Positions 1-7,612 of a stretch of 47,780 nt of DNA are shown piece by piece. The position numbers were made by a program, and so were the translations under genes. The notes under the pieces were generated by a model. It did not search any database and was not told where the DNA came from. It was given only the letters and a program-made list of their open reading frames with translations. Source of the stretch: Pseudomonas putida (GTDB lineage Bacteria; Pseudomonadota; Gammaproteobacteria; Pseudomonadales; Pseudomonadaceae); contig NZ_MKZO01000041.1 in assembly GCF_001941965.1 (NCBI RefSeq), forward strand, positions 1 to 47,780, in the 5' to 3' direction. The first letter of the stretch is position 1; each line of letters starts with the position of its first letter.

Positions 1-21
1 CATCATTTCCATACTGATCAC
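1..21 (-). CDS. istA: IS21-family transposase IstA, N-terminal fragment (runs off the window)
   Basis: Only the first seven codons are present, read leftwards: a GTG start at 21 and the residues (V/M)-I-S-M-E-M-M. Many IS21-type IstA transposases begin this way. A ribosome binding site AGGAG lies about 10 nt upstream, at roughly 28-33. IstA is the DDE transposase and works with the ATPase IstB. The call rests on the start motif, its position relative to the terminal repeats and the IS21-like end, since the rest of the gene is off the window. Confidence 0.65.
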
Positions 22-127
22 CCTGTGTTCTCCTGCTCAAAAATTGAGCAGAAGCAGTTGAACACCTGGGTCAGTTTTCAGTCGGCAGAACAGCCTCTAC
101 TGGGTCAGTTTTCGGTCAGCGGCAACA
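1..127 (-). mobile_element. End of an IS21-family insertion sequence
   Basis: This is one terminus of an IS whose body lies left of the window. Two 21-bp direct repeats, 66-86 and 100-120, differ at only two positions and share the core CTGGGTCAGTTTTC. Tandem terminal repeats like these are typical of IS21-family ends. Read on the minus strand, the tip at about 127 begins TGTTGCCGCTGACC, and IS21-family ends start with TG. A perfect 8-bp inverted repeat, CTGCTCAA at 33-40 and TTGAGCAG at 44-51, lies just upstream of the transposase start. The exact tip (127, give or take a few bases) and any target duplication cannot be fixed without the other end. Confidence 0.8.
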
Positions 128-346
128 AACCCACCTAACATCGTCCAGTTTGAAGCGGGATTTGAAGACAAACAGAACTGCTTAGGTTTCAGGTATGGGG
201 TGCAGGGCGAGTTCAAGTACCACAAAGGCTCCCATCGCAAAGGCATCACCCCCGTAGAAGATAGGGAACGGGCGAGGTATTTCTCTCTGATTGAACAGAC
301 AGCACTGAACCTGAAGAACGAATTGCTCGCCGAAACCGAGGGCTAA
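128..346 (+). pseudogene. C-terminal remnant of an unknown gene cut by the IS
   Basis: An open frame of 72 codons runs from the IS tip to a TAA at 344-346 and contains no Met. It therefore appears to be the 3' part of a gene whose front was displaced by the insertion. The fragment is hydrophilic and ends in a charged helix (around ERARYFSLIEQTALNLKNEL). I do not recognise the family. Only 4 nt separate its stop from the ATG of the next gene at 351, so the two were probably co-transcribed and translationally coupled and may form one system. If so, that system is probably broken here unless the IS supplies a fusion or promoter. Confidence 0.6.
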
Positions 347-350
347 CCGG

Positions 351-1043
351 ATGCGCTACAAGTGGTTGAGCGTAGAATGGCCGTTATCTATCGCGCAGTT
401 GGCTGCACGCATGAAATCCATGGAGTTCAACAGCGTCCAACAGCATGGGTTCGTTATTGATAAGGTCCGCGATGACACGCTAGAGGCTAGGTATATTGAG
501 AAAATCAACTATACCGACACCATCACCGACCCATTTGGGAATGAGACTAGCTTTGATCGCACCGAGTATCGGGAGTCCGCCTTCAGAGTGACCAAAACTT
601 CTCCCAGTCTGGAATTTATCAACTCTCCCCGAAGCCTGCAGGCGGTTCTCAGCAGGTTCTCTGAGATAACCGACTTCACCGTGAGCATTGAGGAGCTGCA
701 AGTCGATGTTTTGGCATGGGCAGAAGAGCTACTCAAAGCGGTCAAAGACGCAGGAGGCCTGGATTCGATGCAAATCTCCAAACTGGAGCTAGGAAACAAG
801 GCATTCGCCAAGCTACTGGTTTCTGGAGAAAAGGACATCAAGGACGCCTGTGCCCAATTGGTTGGTGACCGAAAGCACACTTTGGAAAAAATACGAATCC
901 GCCTACAACCGCCCTTAAAGGGAACGATAGTACTGAGCAATGGAGGGTCTGCCACTCTCAGCGTTGAGGAGGTGAGCGAGCACGTGGTCTGCCTTCTCAG
1001 AGGGTCATTGAATGTAGCGCTGTCAGAAGGCAAGCCGATTTAA
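351..1043 (+). CDS. Unknown protein, second gene of an IS-interrupted pair
   Basis: This 230-aa soluble protein has no signal peptide, membrane segment or motif I can name. The N-terminal half (about 1-110) looks like alternating strands rich in charged residues. The middle (about 110-175) is helical, including a VDVLAWAEELLKAV stretch. The end returns to strands. The ATG lies 4 nt after the stop of the truncated upstream frame, and the overlap of context suggests a two-gene operon. Base composition is slightly below that of the core genes. Its place in an island beside recombinases and a nuclease-like gene makes a defence or mobility accessory role possible, but nothing in the sequence proves it. 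Confidence 0.75.
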   Translation: MRYKWLSVEWPLSIAQLAARMKSMEFNSVQQHGFVIDKVRDDTLEARYIEKINYTDTITDPFGNETSFDRTEYRESAFRVTKTSPSLEFINSPRSLQAVLSRFSEITDFTVSIEELQVDVLAWAEELLKAVKDAGGLDSMQISKLELGNKAFAKLLVSGEKDIKDACAQLVGDRKHTLEKIRIRLQPPLKGTIVLSNGGSATLSVEEVSEHVVCLLRGSLNVALSEGKPI

Positions 1044-1257
1044 GCTACCTCTGAGCTCGTTGTGAGCCGATTAAACTGCCATGATGTGTTATGCCAGTTC
1101 TAGACCCTCTTGCATCTCACAACGCATTAGTAGTTTAGGCCGATACTAAGGAAGCTAGGCTCTCAACTCGGCTTATCCTTTGCTCATGTGAGTTAAAGTT
1201 CTAGCCGAAAGAAACGACAACCTATGTCGCACGGACCAAAATAAACAAGGACGAGAC
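1044..1257. other. Intergenic region before the nuclease-like gene
   Basis: This 214-bp spacer becomes AT-rich towards the nuclease-like gene. It presumably holds that gene's promoter, but I could not pick a convincing -35/-10 pair, terminator hairpin or repeat. Only the ribosome binding site just upstream of 1258 is clear. Confidence 0.4.
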
Positions 1258-2232
1258 ATGAAGTTTACCCAGTCGCATCACACCATAAAAGATGTAATCG
1301 AAAACTTCGAGACGCTCATGTCTCACATGCAAAAACTAATCAATAACAGCGGGCAAAACAAGTTAATTAAAAACACAAAATTAGGCGAAATGCACAACCA
1401 GTTAGTAAACATAAAAAACCTAACTGATGATCAGGCAGCAGCACTTGCCTTAACCATATCAAACTACAATCAAGTCAACCGAATTTTTGATGGATCGCTT
1501 GATATTCACTACAAAGAGCATGAGATACTAGACCTAATAACAGGTCAGCACACATTAGAAGGACCAAATGATAAAAGCTCGGATAGACTATTCGAACTAG
1601 GAATGGCAATACGTTTTGCCCGAGGATCAATGGGAACTTTTACAATCAATCTCGAGACTGAATGCGACATTATCATAAATGATGAATTAGCGATTGAATG
1701 CAAAAATCTTCAAAGCGCGAAGAAGGTAAAGTCGAGAGTAAAATATGCAAGCGACCAGCTTGAGAGGCGCTTTGACGAAGGCCTAGCTACGTACGGTTTC
1801 ATTGCTGTCGATGTCAGCGCATTAATAGATCGGAATAAGTTCAAGCAATTCGCCAGTAGCGTATTTGAATGCTTTGAGAAAACTTACACCGTAATGGCAA
1901 GTGCTGGAAGCTTCGCGCCAACTATACGCGAAAATGGAATTCTTTTCTCAATAGAAAGCGACAAGAACTTTCAAAAAATTATTACGAGCTATCTTGCGCA
2001 TCAAGCAGAGTTTGCGCTTCATAGCAACCTAGGGGACTTTAGATTAGAACACCTGCCGCAAAACTGCTGGGGCGTTATAATTCAGTCGGCTGTCCCAATG
2101 ATTATTAGCAACAATGAAAATCTGGTACCAATCCCAATAAGGACAACTAGCTACTTCCTAAACCCTGCGTTCCCTGAACAACTGGAAAACCAGATGCGTG
2201 TTTTTTTAGGGCAACTGAGTACTGGTTTCTAA
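1258..2232 (+). CDS. Predicted PD-(D/E)xK-like nuclease protein, AT-rich accessory gene
   Basis: This 324-aa protein is encoded by DNA clearly richer in A and T than the flanking core genome, a sign of transfer. A restriction-nuclease-like core is visible: an acidic residue in a helix (FELGMAIRF, E113), then a strand with D137 (ECDIII), then the strand AIECKNL with E147-x-K149. A helix with Q167 follows. This is the E...D-Xn-ExK arrangement of PD-(D/E)xK nucleases. The N-terminal ~80 residues are helical and the C-terminal ~150 are unassigned. A ribosome binding site AAGGACGAG lies just before the ATG. The gene stands alone, 214 bp after the preceding one. An anti-phage or anti-plasmid role is an inference. 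Confidence 0.7.
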   Translation: MKFTQSHHTIKDVIENFETLMSHMQKLINNSGQNKLIKNTKLGEMHNQLVNIKNLTDDQAAALALTISNYNQVNRIFDGSLDIHYKEHEILDLITGQHTLEGPNDKSSDRLFELGMAIRFARGSMGTFTINLETECDIIINDELAIECKNLQSAKKVKSRVKYASDQLERRFDEGLATYGFIAVDVSALIDRNKFKQFASSVFECFEKTYTVMASAGSFAPTIRENGILFSIESDKNFQKIITSYLAHQAEFALHSNLGDFRLEHLPQNCWGVIIQSAVPMIISNNENLVPIPIRTTSYFLNPAFPEQLENQMRVFLGQLSTGF

Positions 2233-2347
2233 AACAGATAGATCATTAGATTAGCAGGTGACACTTCTAGAACCCAACAATCCAGTTTAACATCTAGACC
2301 CGGGCGATTAAGTACGCCCCCCTGGCACCCGTTTTAACCTCACGCTC
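2233..2347. other. Convergent spacer between cargo and recombinase cassette
   Basis: Both flanking genes end here. A short inverted repeat, GGGCG...CGCCC, lies around 2307-2325. It has no clear T-run on either side, so it is only a weak terminator candidate. No recombinase core site or repeat shared with the far end of the cassette was found by eye. Confidence 0.3.
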
Positions 2348-2761
2348 TCAGTCACTTTTCTCTGCCGAATCGCGGTCGATCTTCGGTAAAGGGACATCAA
2401 GCACACTTTGAGAGAGGCCACGCAGTTGGGCGTTGTACTGCCATCGAATGAAGCGTTCGAGTAGAAGGCCATTCTCAGCCTTCAGACGCTGGTTCTCACT
2501 TTCGAGACGCTGAATACGCTGCTCCGCGATGGCCAGGCTTGCGGGACGCTTCGTGGGCTGGAAGCCCGATTTCTGCTGGGTCTTTTTACCGAGAAACGCA
2601 CTTTTCACTCGAGCGTGCGCATTGAACGTCTGTCGAGTTGGCCGCGTCCCGATCAAGCCCTCAGCTTGATCGCACAAGGCATCCCATGTGAGCTTTCCAT
2701 TCCACCCATCAATCAAACCGACCAGCAGCTCAATATCTCTATTCGTCAGATGCTTAGCCAT
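2348..2761 (-). CDS. Small coiled-coil protein of the recombinase cassette
   Basis: This is a 137-aa protein. The N-terminal ~60 residues form a compact helical, basic domain that includes TRPTRQTFNAHARV, resembling a helix-turn-helix. A coiled coil follows at about 78-105 (IAEQRIQRLESENQRLKAEN), and the tail is acidic. The start lies 2 nt after the stop of recombinase 3, so the gene is the last of the operon. Small proteins in this position (TnpC of Tn554) assist or orient recombination. By position and layout this one probably does the same job, although homology cannot be shown here. It could also be a DNA-binding directionality factor. Confidence 0.7.
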   Translation of the reverse strand: MAKHLTNRDIELLVGLIDGWNGKLTWDALCDQAEGLIGTRPTRQTFNAHARVKSAFLGKKTQQKSGFQPTKRPASLAIAEQRIQRLESENQRLKAENGLLLERFIRWQYNAQLRGLSQSVLDVPLPKIDRDSAEKSD

Positions 2762-2763
2762 AA

Positions 2764-4755
2764 CTAGTAAGCCCCCAACAGTTTTCGCAGCTCATCCATG
2801 CCTGGTTCTGGTGAAATGAACCTGGAGGAGGACTGCCGGGCGGCAAGCTCTCGCCTCAGCGGGCTGTACTCATGTTCATTGCTCAGCCGAATGGCGGTAC
2901 CGTCCGGGAGGTCGGGCGACTCGAGTATCTGAATCAACTGCTCCAGCCGCTCCAAGGTCTTGATCTGATGCTGGCTCCATCGGTCAGCGCCATAGGTTCC
3001 TGATGCATCTGCTGACTTGGCCTTTTCAAGCTGCACATGCGTAAGGCTCCGCTGCTGCCTAAGCCGATCGAGCTTGGTTGCGTCGCCTTTTACGCACACC
3101 TGTTCGGTGCAATTCAAGCAATCCCGGTGTTTTTGGCAGGGCAGCATCGAGTAGTCATGCACACAGAATCCATACTCAGTGACATGGACGATCCCCTCCC
3201 CGACCACATCCAGATCTGCGTAGGTAACGGGCATGTTGGTTTGGATTTTTTCGAGCACACCACCTATACCCGAACCTCTGGCAAGCTCGACGTATTCGTC
3301 GTCGCTCATATGGTTGTACACCGCGTTCTGATGAATATTGGCCCGCCCCGACCACCTGGCGATGTCTAGCTGCCCCAACGCGCCACGCTGAGCCACTGTA
3401 TTAAGAAAATGCCGCACCTGGTGTGAAGTCATCGAAATTTCGCTGCCATCTGGGTTCCTGTAGCCGTGACGTTTCCAGATGCTGCGCTCTTGACCATCAA
3501 TTACGTTCAGGTCCGTGGTAAACGTACTCTTACCGGCTCCCCATATCTTGACAGGGCTCGGGCTGATGTCAGAACGGAATTCGTGCCCCCTGAAACAGCA
3601 AAGGGCCTCCGAATACTTGATGTTTCGTTCTTTATTTTTCCAAGGCCATTCAATAGGAAGTTGGCTATGACAGTATTCATTTAAAAATTCCAGCGTCAGT
3701 GGCTCAGCCTTTGACCTCAAAATACGATAGGGTTGGTATTTCGAGAGCATCTGGTTCAACGCTCCTCTCGATAGCTTAATGCCAAGCGCCGAGCAAGCTT
3801 GCTCATCAGTCAGTGGATGGTCGTCAGGCACTTTTGGACAGTTTTCGTGGCGATAAAATTTTCCGGGGTGGTCCTCATACCATTTCGCCAACGTCCGTCC
3901 TGAAGCAGACAACTCAGTTAATCGGCGCACAGCCTCAGTTGCAATGTCCTTGAATATGGTCGGAATCCACTTGATATCCGATCCGTAACCTTTACCGGCA
4001 TAAAACCGTAGCCCTAGCCTTTCGACACCGTTTCCATCTGTCTCATGATGCAGGCAATTAAGCGGCAGGTCTTGAACCTCCGACACGCGAGATGGTGCAC
4101 ACATCAACAAGGCAAATACGGACGTTGTGAATCGATCACGAGCACCCACGAGATCGTTGGCAAACATCTCTGCCATAGCCTCCAGCCAGTGATCCGCCGG
4201 TAACTTTTCTGCTCGTTTCCTTTTGCCTTCTGCGTCCGTCCGGTCTATCTCTTTGGGCTTGGTGATGGGATTACGCCATGTGATCTGATCGGGAACAATT
4301 CGACTTTCATTGAGAAAATCCACAAGCTTCAACAAGCTCACACCTGCCTGGTAGCCGGAAGCCTTGTATTCCCTCGCCACTTGACCCGCTGCGTCCATGA
4401 CGAGTTGATCTACCTGAGTAATGTCTGCTTTGCCCTTAACCGTCAACAAGGCCTTCTCAATGCAGCGAATCGCCTTAAATTCATTTTTGAGTTGGGTGGG
4501 GTTGTGACCTTGCTGGTAGCGAACATAAGCCTTGGCAAAGGGAATAATGTCGGCATCCAGCAGCTGATCAGTCGCGTACCCCCTCGCGGGCGCCCCCATG
4601 ACCGTAAAATTGCCAACCTTGGGCCAGGCATTCGCGTGCCAGTCCAAGTCTGCCCCGAATACCGTCAAGCGGTCACGGCACATAGCAATGAAGTCCTCCA
4701 GATTTTGCCGGCTGTCACGCTGATGCTTGGGGATGAACAGCAGTAAGTCAGCCAT
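2764..4755 (-). CDS. Tyrosine recombinase 3 of the cassette (large, TnpB-like)
   Basis: This 663-aa site-specific recombinase is numbered from the ATG at 4755. That start is preferred over upstream in-frame codons because AGGGGGAG lies 7 nt before it and it overlaps the previous stop (ATGGCTGA). Catalytic residues are visible: R223 (PSRVSE), a likely K262, H445-x-x-R448 (SHQVRH), W468 and the nucleophile Y480 (AVYNH). An insertion separates the first Arg from the HxxR box. A Cys cluster at 531, 540, 546, 549 and 554 follows the catalytic domain and suggests zinc binding. It is much longer than XerC/D (about 300 aa). It probably acts with the other two recombinases in strand exchange. Confidence 0.85.
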   Translation of the reverse strand: MADLLLFIPKHQRDSRQNLEDFIAMCRDRLTVFGADLDWHANAWPKVGNFTVMGAPARGYATDQLLDADIIPFAKAYVRYQQGHNPTQLKNEFKAIRCIEKALLTVKGKADITQVDQLVMDAAGQVAREYKASGYQAGVSLLKLVDFLNESRIVPDQITWRNPITKPKEIDRTDAEGKRKRAEKLPADHWLEAMAEMFANDLVGARDRFTTSVFALLMCAPSRVSEVQDLPLNCLHHETDGNGVERLGLRFYAGKGYGSDIKWIPTIFKDIATEAVRRLTELSASGRTLAKWYEDHPGKFYRHENCPKVPDDHPLTDEQACSALGIKLSRGALNQMLSKYQPYRILRSKAEPLTLEFLNEYCHSQLPIEWPWKNKERNIKYSEALCCFRGHEFRSDISPSPVKIWGAGKSTFTTDLNVIDGQERSIWKRHGYRNPDGSEISMTSHQVRHFLNTVAQRGALGQLDIARWSGRANIHQNAVYNHMSDDEYVELARGSGIGGVLEKIQTNMPVTYADLDVVGEGIVHVTEYGFCVHDYSMLPCQKHRDCLNCTEQVCVKGDATKLDRLRQQRSLTHVQLEKAKSADASGTYGADRWSQHQIKTLERLEQLIQILESPDLPDGTAIRLSNEHEYSPLRRELAARQSSSRFISPEPGMDELRKLLGAY

Positions 4756-6274
4756 TCGTGAACTCCCCCTTGGCCTGCTTGCACCGGTTGATGACATCAC
4801 TCACGGCCAGGATCAGTCGGTCATTGATCGAGGCAATCTTCAGATCATCGCAATTGTCGCGTACCCGATCTCGCTCCTCGACAAGCCGATCCAAGACCTC
4901 TTCGTGAGGGCCATCGAGCCAAGGCTGGAAGTGGGCACAGGTGTAACACGCGATGGGTGCCAATGCGCCACAAAAACCATAGCTGCCACAGGTGCCTACA
5001 TTGGCCCTGCCGTTCGAGATTCGGCTGCTCGGATCATCCCCACGGCGTGCATTCCGCTCTGAGGTAACAAGCACTCCCCGAAATGCCTGAGCAAACGGCG
5101 CGAGCTGCAAAGCAACCGCCTTGTCGATGCGCTCGACGATCTCAGGGATGTTTTTAACGTACACGCCTGCGTTCTGGGTATCGGAGTGATCAAGCGCTTC
5201 AGCAATGACCATCTCCCCTCGCCCTTCACGAGCCAGATTCGTACCGAGCGTATAACGGAAGCGATTAGGGTTCAGGGCGGTCAGCGCCCCAGTCCGCTCG
5301 CTGATGACGGCAATCGTTTTGGCTACTCTCATCATGACGTCATAGACGTGTTTGGACGGAATATGCAGCCGATCGCTGTCGAGTAGCGCCAGAACATCGG
5401 AATCGGCATAGAGAACGTACGACACGGGAAACAATGGCAAGTCGTTTAGTATCTTCTCAGGTAGAGGCTTGCCGGCCTGTTTGGAAAAGGCGGCTCTCAC
5501 AAACTCCGCCTGCTGCTGCAAAAGCAGCCAAAGATCCTCAACAATCGCAAACCGGTTGAATGCGCCGCGCCAGGGTGTATTTCGCTGCTTGGCCCTAGGG
5601 AAATTAATGCCATAGTTTCCTGGCATACTGGATTCTAGGTCTTTGAGCTTGAGTGCTGCGATTTGCCCAGGGCGACGCCCCGTCATCGCCAATATCATTG
5701 ATAGACAGGTCTCTTCCAACGTAAGGCGTTGGCCAGTAAAACCATCGATCACCGCAGCGATAACCCCTTGGAGTTCAATATCAGTCAGCGGTCCATCCTC
5801 GGGGCACATCGACTGAACGGCGAAGCCTTTCTCGTTGCCCTTAATGACCCATTTATCCAGCAGGCTCAAAACCTCATCAGATATGCCAGGGTATCCAAGT
5901 CGTGACCATTGGCGGATCGCACCACGCAACACCCCTATGTACCACTCTCTTTTCTTGCTTAACGAGGATCGATAGGAGATCAATGAAGCGACGGTCAGAA
6001 TCTCAGAGCCCTGCATCTGTTCGCAGTAATGTAAAAATCGACCAAATACATTTCTTGCATGCCAGGGCGCGGCTGTTCTGGCGTAAAACTCCAAAACCCG
6101 CCGAAATGAGTAATCTTTTTCTGCTAAATAGCTCGAGATCGAGCCAATCGGAATTGTTACATCCTTACTCAGCTCCCATCGAGAGCTATCGAAGCTCACC
6201 AGATAACCTTCTCTGGAGTAAAAGCGGTCGACTACCGCTGCCCGAAGAGCAATTTTATCCACCGGCCACCTCAT
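4748..6274 (-). CDS. Tyrosine recombinase 2 of the cassette
   Basis: This is a 508-aa tyrosine recombinase. The catalytic domain contains R200 (TGRRPGQ), K229, R340 (NRFRYTLGT), H363 (LDHSD) and Y372 (VYVK). The first His of the usual HxxR box is Asn337 here, a notable change. A C-terminal extension carries C429, C435, C443 and C446 (GTCGSYGFCG, ACYTC), a likely zinc-binding knuckle, followed by a charged helix. The start overlaps the end of recombinase 1 by 20 nt, and the stop overlaps the start of recombinase 3 by 8 nt, which indicates translational coupling. The protein probably works only as part of the trio. Confidence 0.87.
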   Translation of the reverse strand: MRWPVDKIALRAAVVDRFYSREGYLVSFDSSRWELSKDVTIPIGSISSYLAEKDYSFRRVLEFYARTAAPWHARNVFGRFLHYCEQMQGSEILTVASLISYRSSLSKKREWYIGVLRGAIRQWSRLGYPGISDEVLSLLDKWVIKGNEKGFAVQSMCPEDGPLTDIELQGVIAAVIDGFTGQRLTLEETCLSMILAMTGRRPGQIAALKLKDLESSMPGNYGINFPRAKQRNTPWRGAFNRFAIVEDLWLLLQQQAEFVRAAFSKQAGKPLPEKILNDLPLFPVSYVLYADSDVLALLDSDRLHIPSKHVYDVMMRVAKTIAVISERTGALTALNPNRFRYTLGTNLAREGRGEMVIAEALDHSDTQNAGVYVKNIPEIVERIDKAVALQLAPFAQAFRGVLVTSERNARRGDDPSSRISNGRANVGTCGSYGFCGALAPIACYTCAHFQPWLDGPHEEVLDRLVEERDRVRDNCDDLKIASINDRLILAVSDVINRCKQAKGEFTNG

Positions 6275-7472
6275 TACTGGAATTTTTCAGGTGCTTGTTC
6301 TGAAGGGCGAGCACTGCCTCAGCAGCTTTTTGTTTGGTGTGTCGCTTGTTGTAGGTTCGAGCCGAGCCTGAAGTCTCTTCCCACCCCATCAGATAGGAGC
6401 GAATTTTTTCCTCTGTCGCGGGAGACATCTCCAGAGCATCACAGTGCTGGGAAAAGGCGTAATTCCAATGGTGCCGGAGTGCATGCGCATGGACACTCGA
6501 TTCCTCAATGATAGAGGCGACCCCCAGCATCCATTTCTGAAAAGCCGAAATCGAAAGTGGGCGACCTTGAGTAGGACCTTCCTTGTGAGTCACAAACAGG
6601 TACCCATGCCTCTTTGCCCCGGGTACTTTGTTCCGATAGAGAAGCACGTATTCGTGAATCCGCGAGATAAGTTCCTGCGCGAGTGGAAAGGTCCGTTGGC
6701 GGGTTTTAGCCGTAGGCTGATGGGCCCGTGAATCTCCTTTCGAATCAGGACGCCTCACCACTCGCAGCGTGTTCCGAGCGAAATCGACGTCTTCGATCTT
6801 GAGGTTCAGCAGCTCTCCGCGGCGAAGCCCGGTCAGGCGAAGAATCATGAACATCAGAGCATTACGCACTTGGACTGCGTGCCCCTTTGCGGGGTTGTGC
6901 TCAGCTCCAGGCCTAAGAGCTTGCTCCAGTGCTTCTACAACGGCTTCATCCAGATATCGCTCATCTTTGTCCGTTGTTGATCTGTTGGGCTTGCTGGGAC
7001 GGTGAGCCTTGATCGACGCCACCATGAGCTTGATGTCCCTACCATTCCGCTTAGCTGGGCACAGTCGCGTGGCCAGAAAGCCCAAATAGTCGGCTACCAC
7101 AGTCAATCTGAAATAGTGATTACTGGTGCCAACCGACTTTGGCCGTCGAGTGATCGAAACGATTTTTTTGCCGCTGGGCTCGGGATTGAGGAAAAGCTGC
7201 AACGAGTCGCTAAGCGCCCTCACTTGCTCCTCTCCAAGTACCTCGCCTTGCGAAAATAGAGACTCCAGGTGGATGCCAACCTGAGCCTCCCAGGCGTACA
7301 AGGCCTTGATTGCATGCAACGCATTCGCAATCGAGTTGACTGCCAAGGAACGCGACCGCAGATACCAGGTGGCGAAGAGCGTTGGATAGTAAAGTGGCAT
7401 CCCTGAACTATCGACCAGCACCGCATACCGCTCACCGTCGCTCCCTACAAACCTACGCATGGATGAATCCAT
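6255..7472 (-). CDS. Tyrosine recombinase 1 of the cassette (TnpA-like)
   Basis: This is a 405-aa recombinase with a SAM-like core-binding domain (about 30-165) and a complete catalytic domain. In numbering from the GTG at 7475, the residues are R218 (TGLRRGE), K257 (AKTRQR), H331-x-x-R334 (HALRHHW), W365 and Y375 (RTYNKRH). The ATG at 7472 is chosen because GGAGG lies 4 nt before it. A GTG at 7475 and an ATG at 7460 are alternatives. It is the first gene of the cassette and lies next to the presumed island end. It is the most canonical of the three recombinases and the likeliest to cleave DNA alone. Confidence 0.88.
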   Translation of the reverse strand: MDSSMRRFVGSDGERYAVLVDSSGMPLYYPTLFATWYLRSRSLAVNSIANALHAIKALYAWEAQVGIHLESLFSQGEVLGEEQVRALSDSLQLFLNPEPSGKKIVSITRRPKSVGTSNHYFRLTVVADYLGFLATRLCPAKRNGRDIKLMVASIKAHRPSKPNRSTTDKDERYLDEAVVEALEQALRPGAEHNPAKGHAVQVRNALMFMILRLTGLRRGELLNLKIEDVDFARNTLRVVRRPDSKGDSRAHQPTAKTRQRTFPLAQELISRIHEYVLLYRNKVPGAKRHGYLFVTHKEGPTQGRPLSISAFQKWMLGVASIIEESSVHAHALRHHWNYAFSQHCDALEMSPATEEKIRSYLMGWEETSGSARTYNKRHTKQKAAEAVLALQNKHLKNSSNEVAGG

Positions 7473-7475
7473 CAC

Positions 7476-7551
7476 ACCTCCACAACTTACGTTTTCACAT
7501 GGTGTGCACCAAATAAAAGATCATGGAGGGATTTTTCACACGCTGAAAATG
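7476..7551. other. Candidate recombination core at the island-ssb junction
   Basis: This short AT-rich spacer lies between recombinase 1 and the ssb terminator. It contains the inverted arms TTTTCA (7533-7538) and TGAAAA (7544-7549) around CACGC. That is the size and shape of a tyrosine-recombinase core site. TTTTCACA also occurs as a direct repeat at 7492-7499 and 7533-7540. This is suggestive only, because the matching site at the other island end is not in the window. Confidence 0.35.
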
Positions 7552-7574
7552 AAAAACCCCGCAAGCGCGGGGTT
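7552..7574 (-). terminator. Intrinsic terminator of ssb
   Basis: The stem CCCCGC (7557-7562) pairs with GCGGGG (7567-7572) across a 4-nt loop. On the minus strand the hairpin is followed by five T residues. It lies 39 nt beyond the ssb stop and probably marks the last conserved core sequence before the island. Confidence 0.88.
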
Positions 7575-7612
7575 CTTCAAGGAAAACTTTACAGTTTTCT
7601 CTAAGGTGCTCT

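Larger units (their letters stand above)
2348..7472 (-). mobile_element. Mobility cassette: three tyrosine recombinases plus a coiled-coil protein
   Basis: Four minus-strand genes are packed with overlaps or gaps of a few bases. In order they encode recombinases of 405, 508 and 663 aa, then a 137-aa coiled-coil protein. Cassettes of this plan include Tn554 (tnpA, tnpB, tnpC). Recombinase-in-trio (RIT) elements are also built from several overlapping tyrosine recombinases. Gamma-Mobile-Trio islands are a further possible relative, but I cannot confirm this by eye. The outer gene begins about 80 bp from the ssb terminator, which marks the likely island-chromosome junction. The other junction is probably outside the window. 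Confidence 0.7.
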
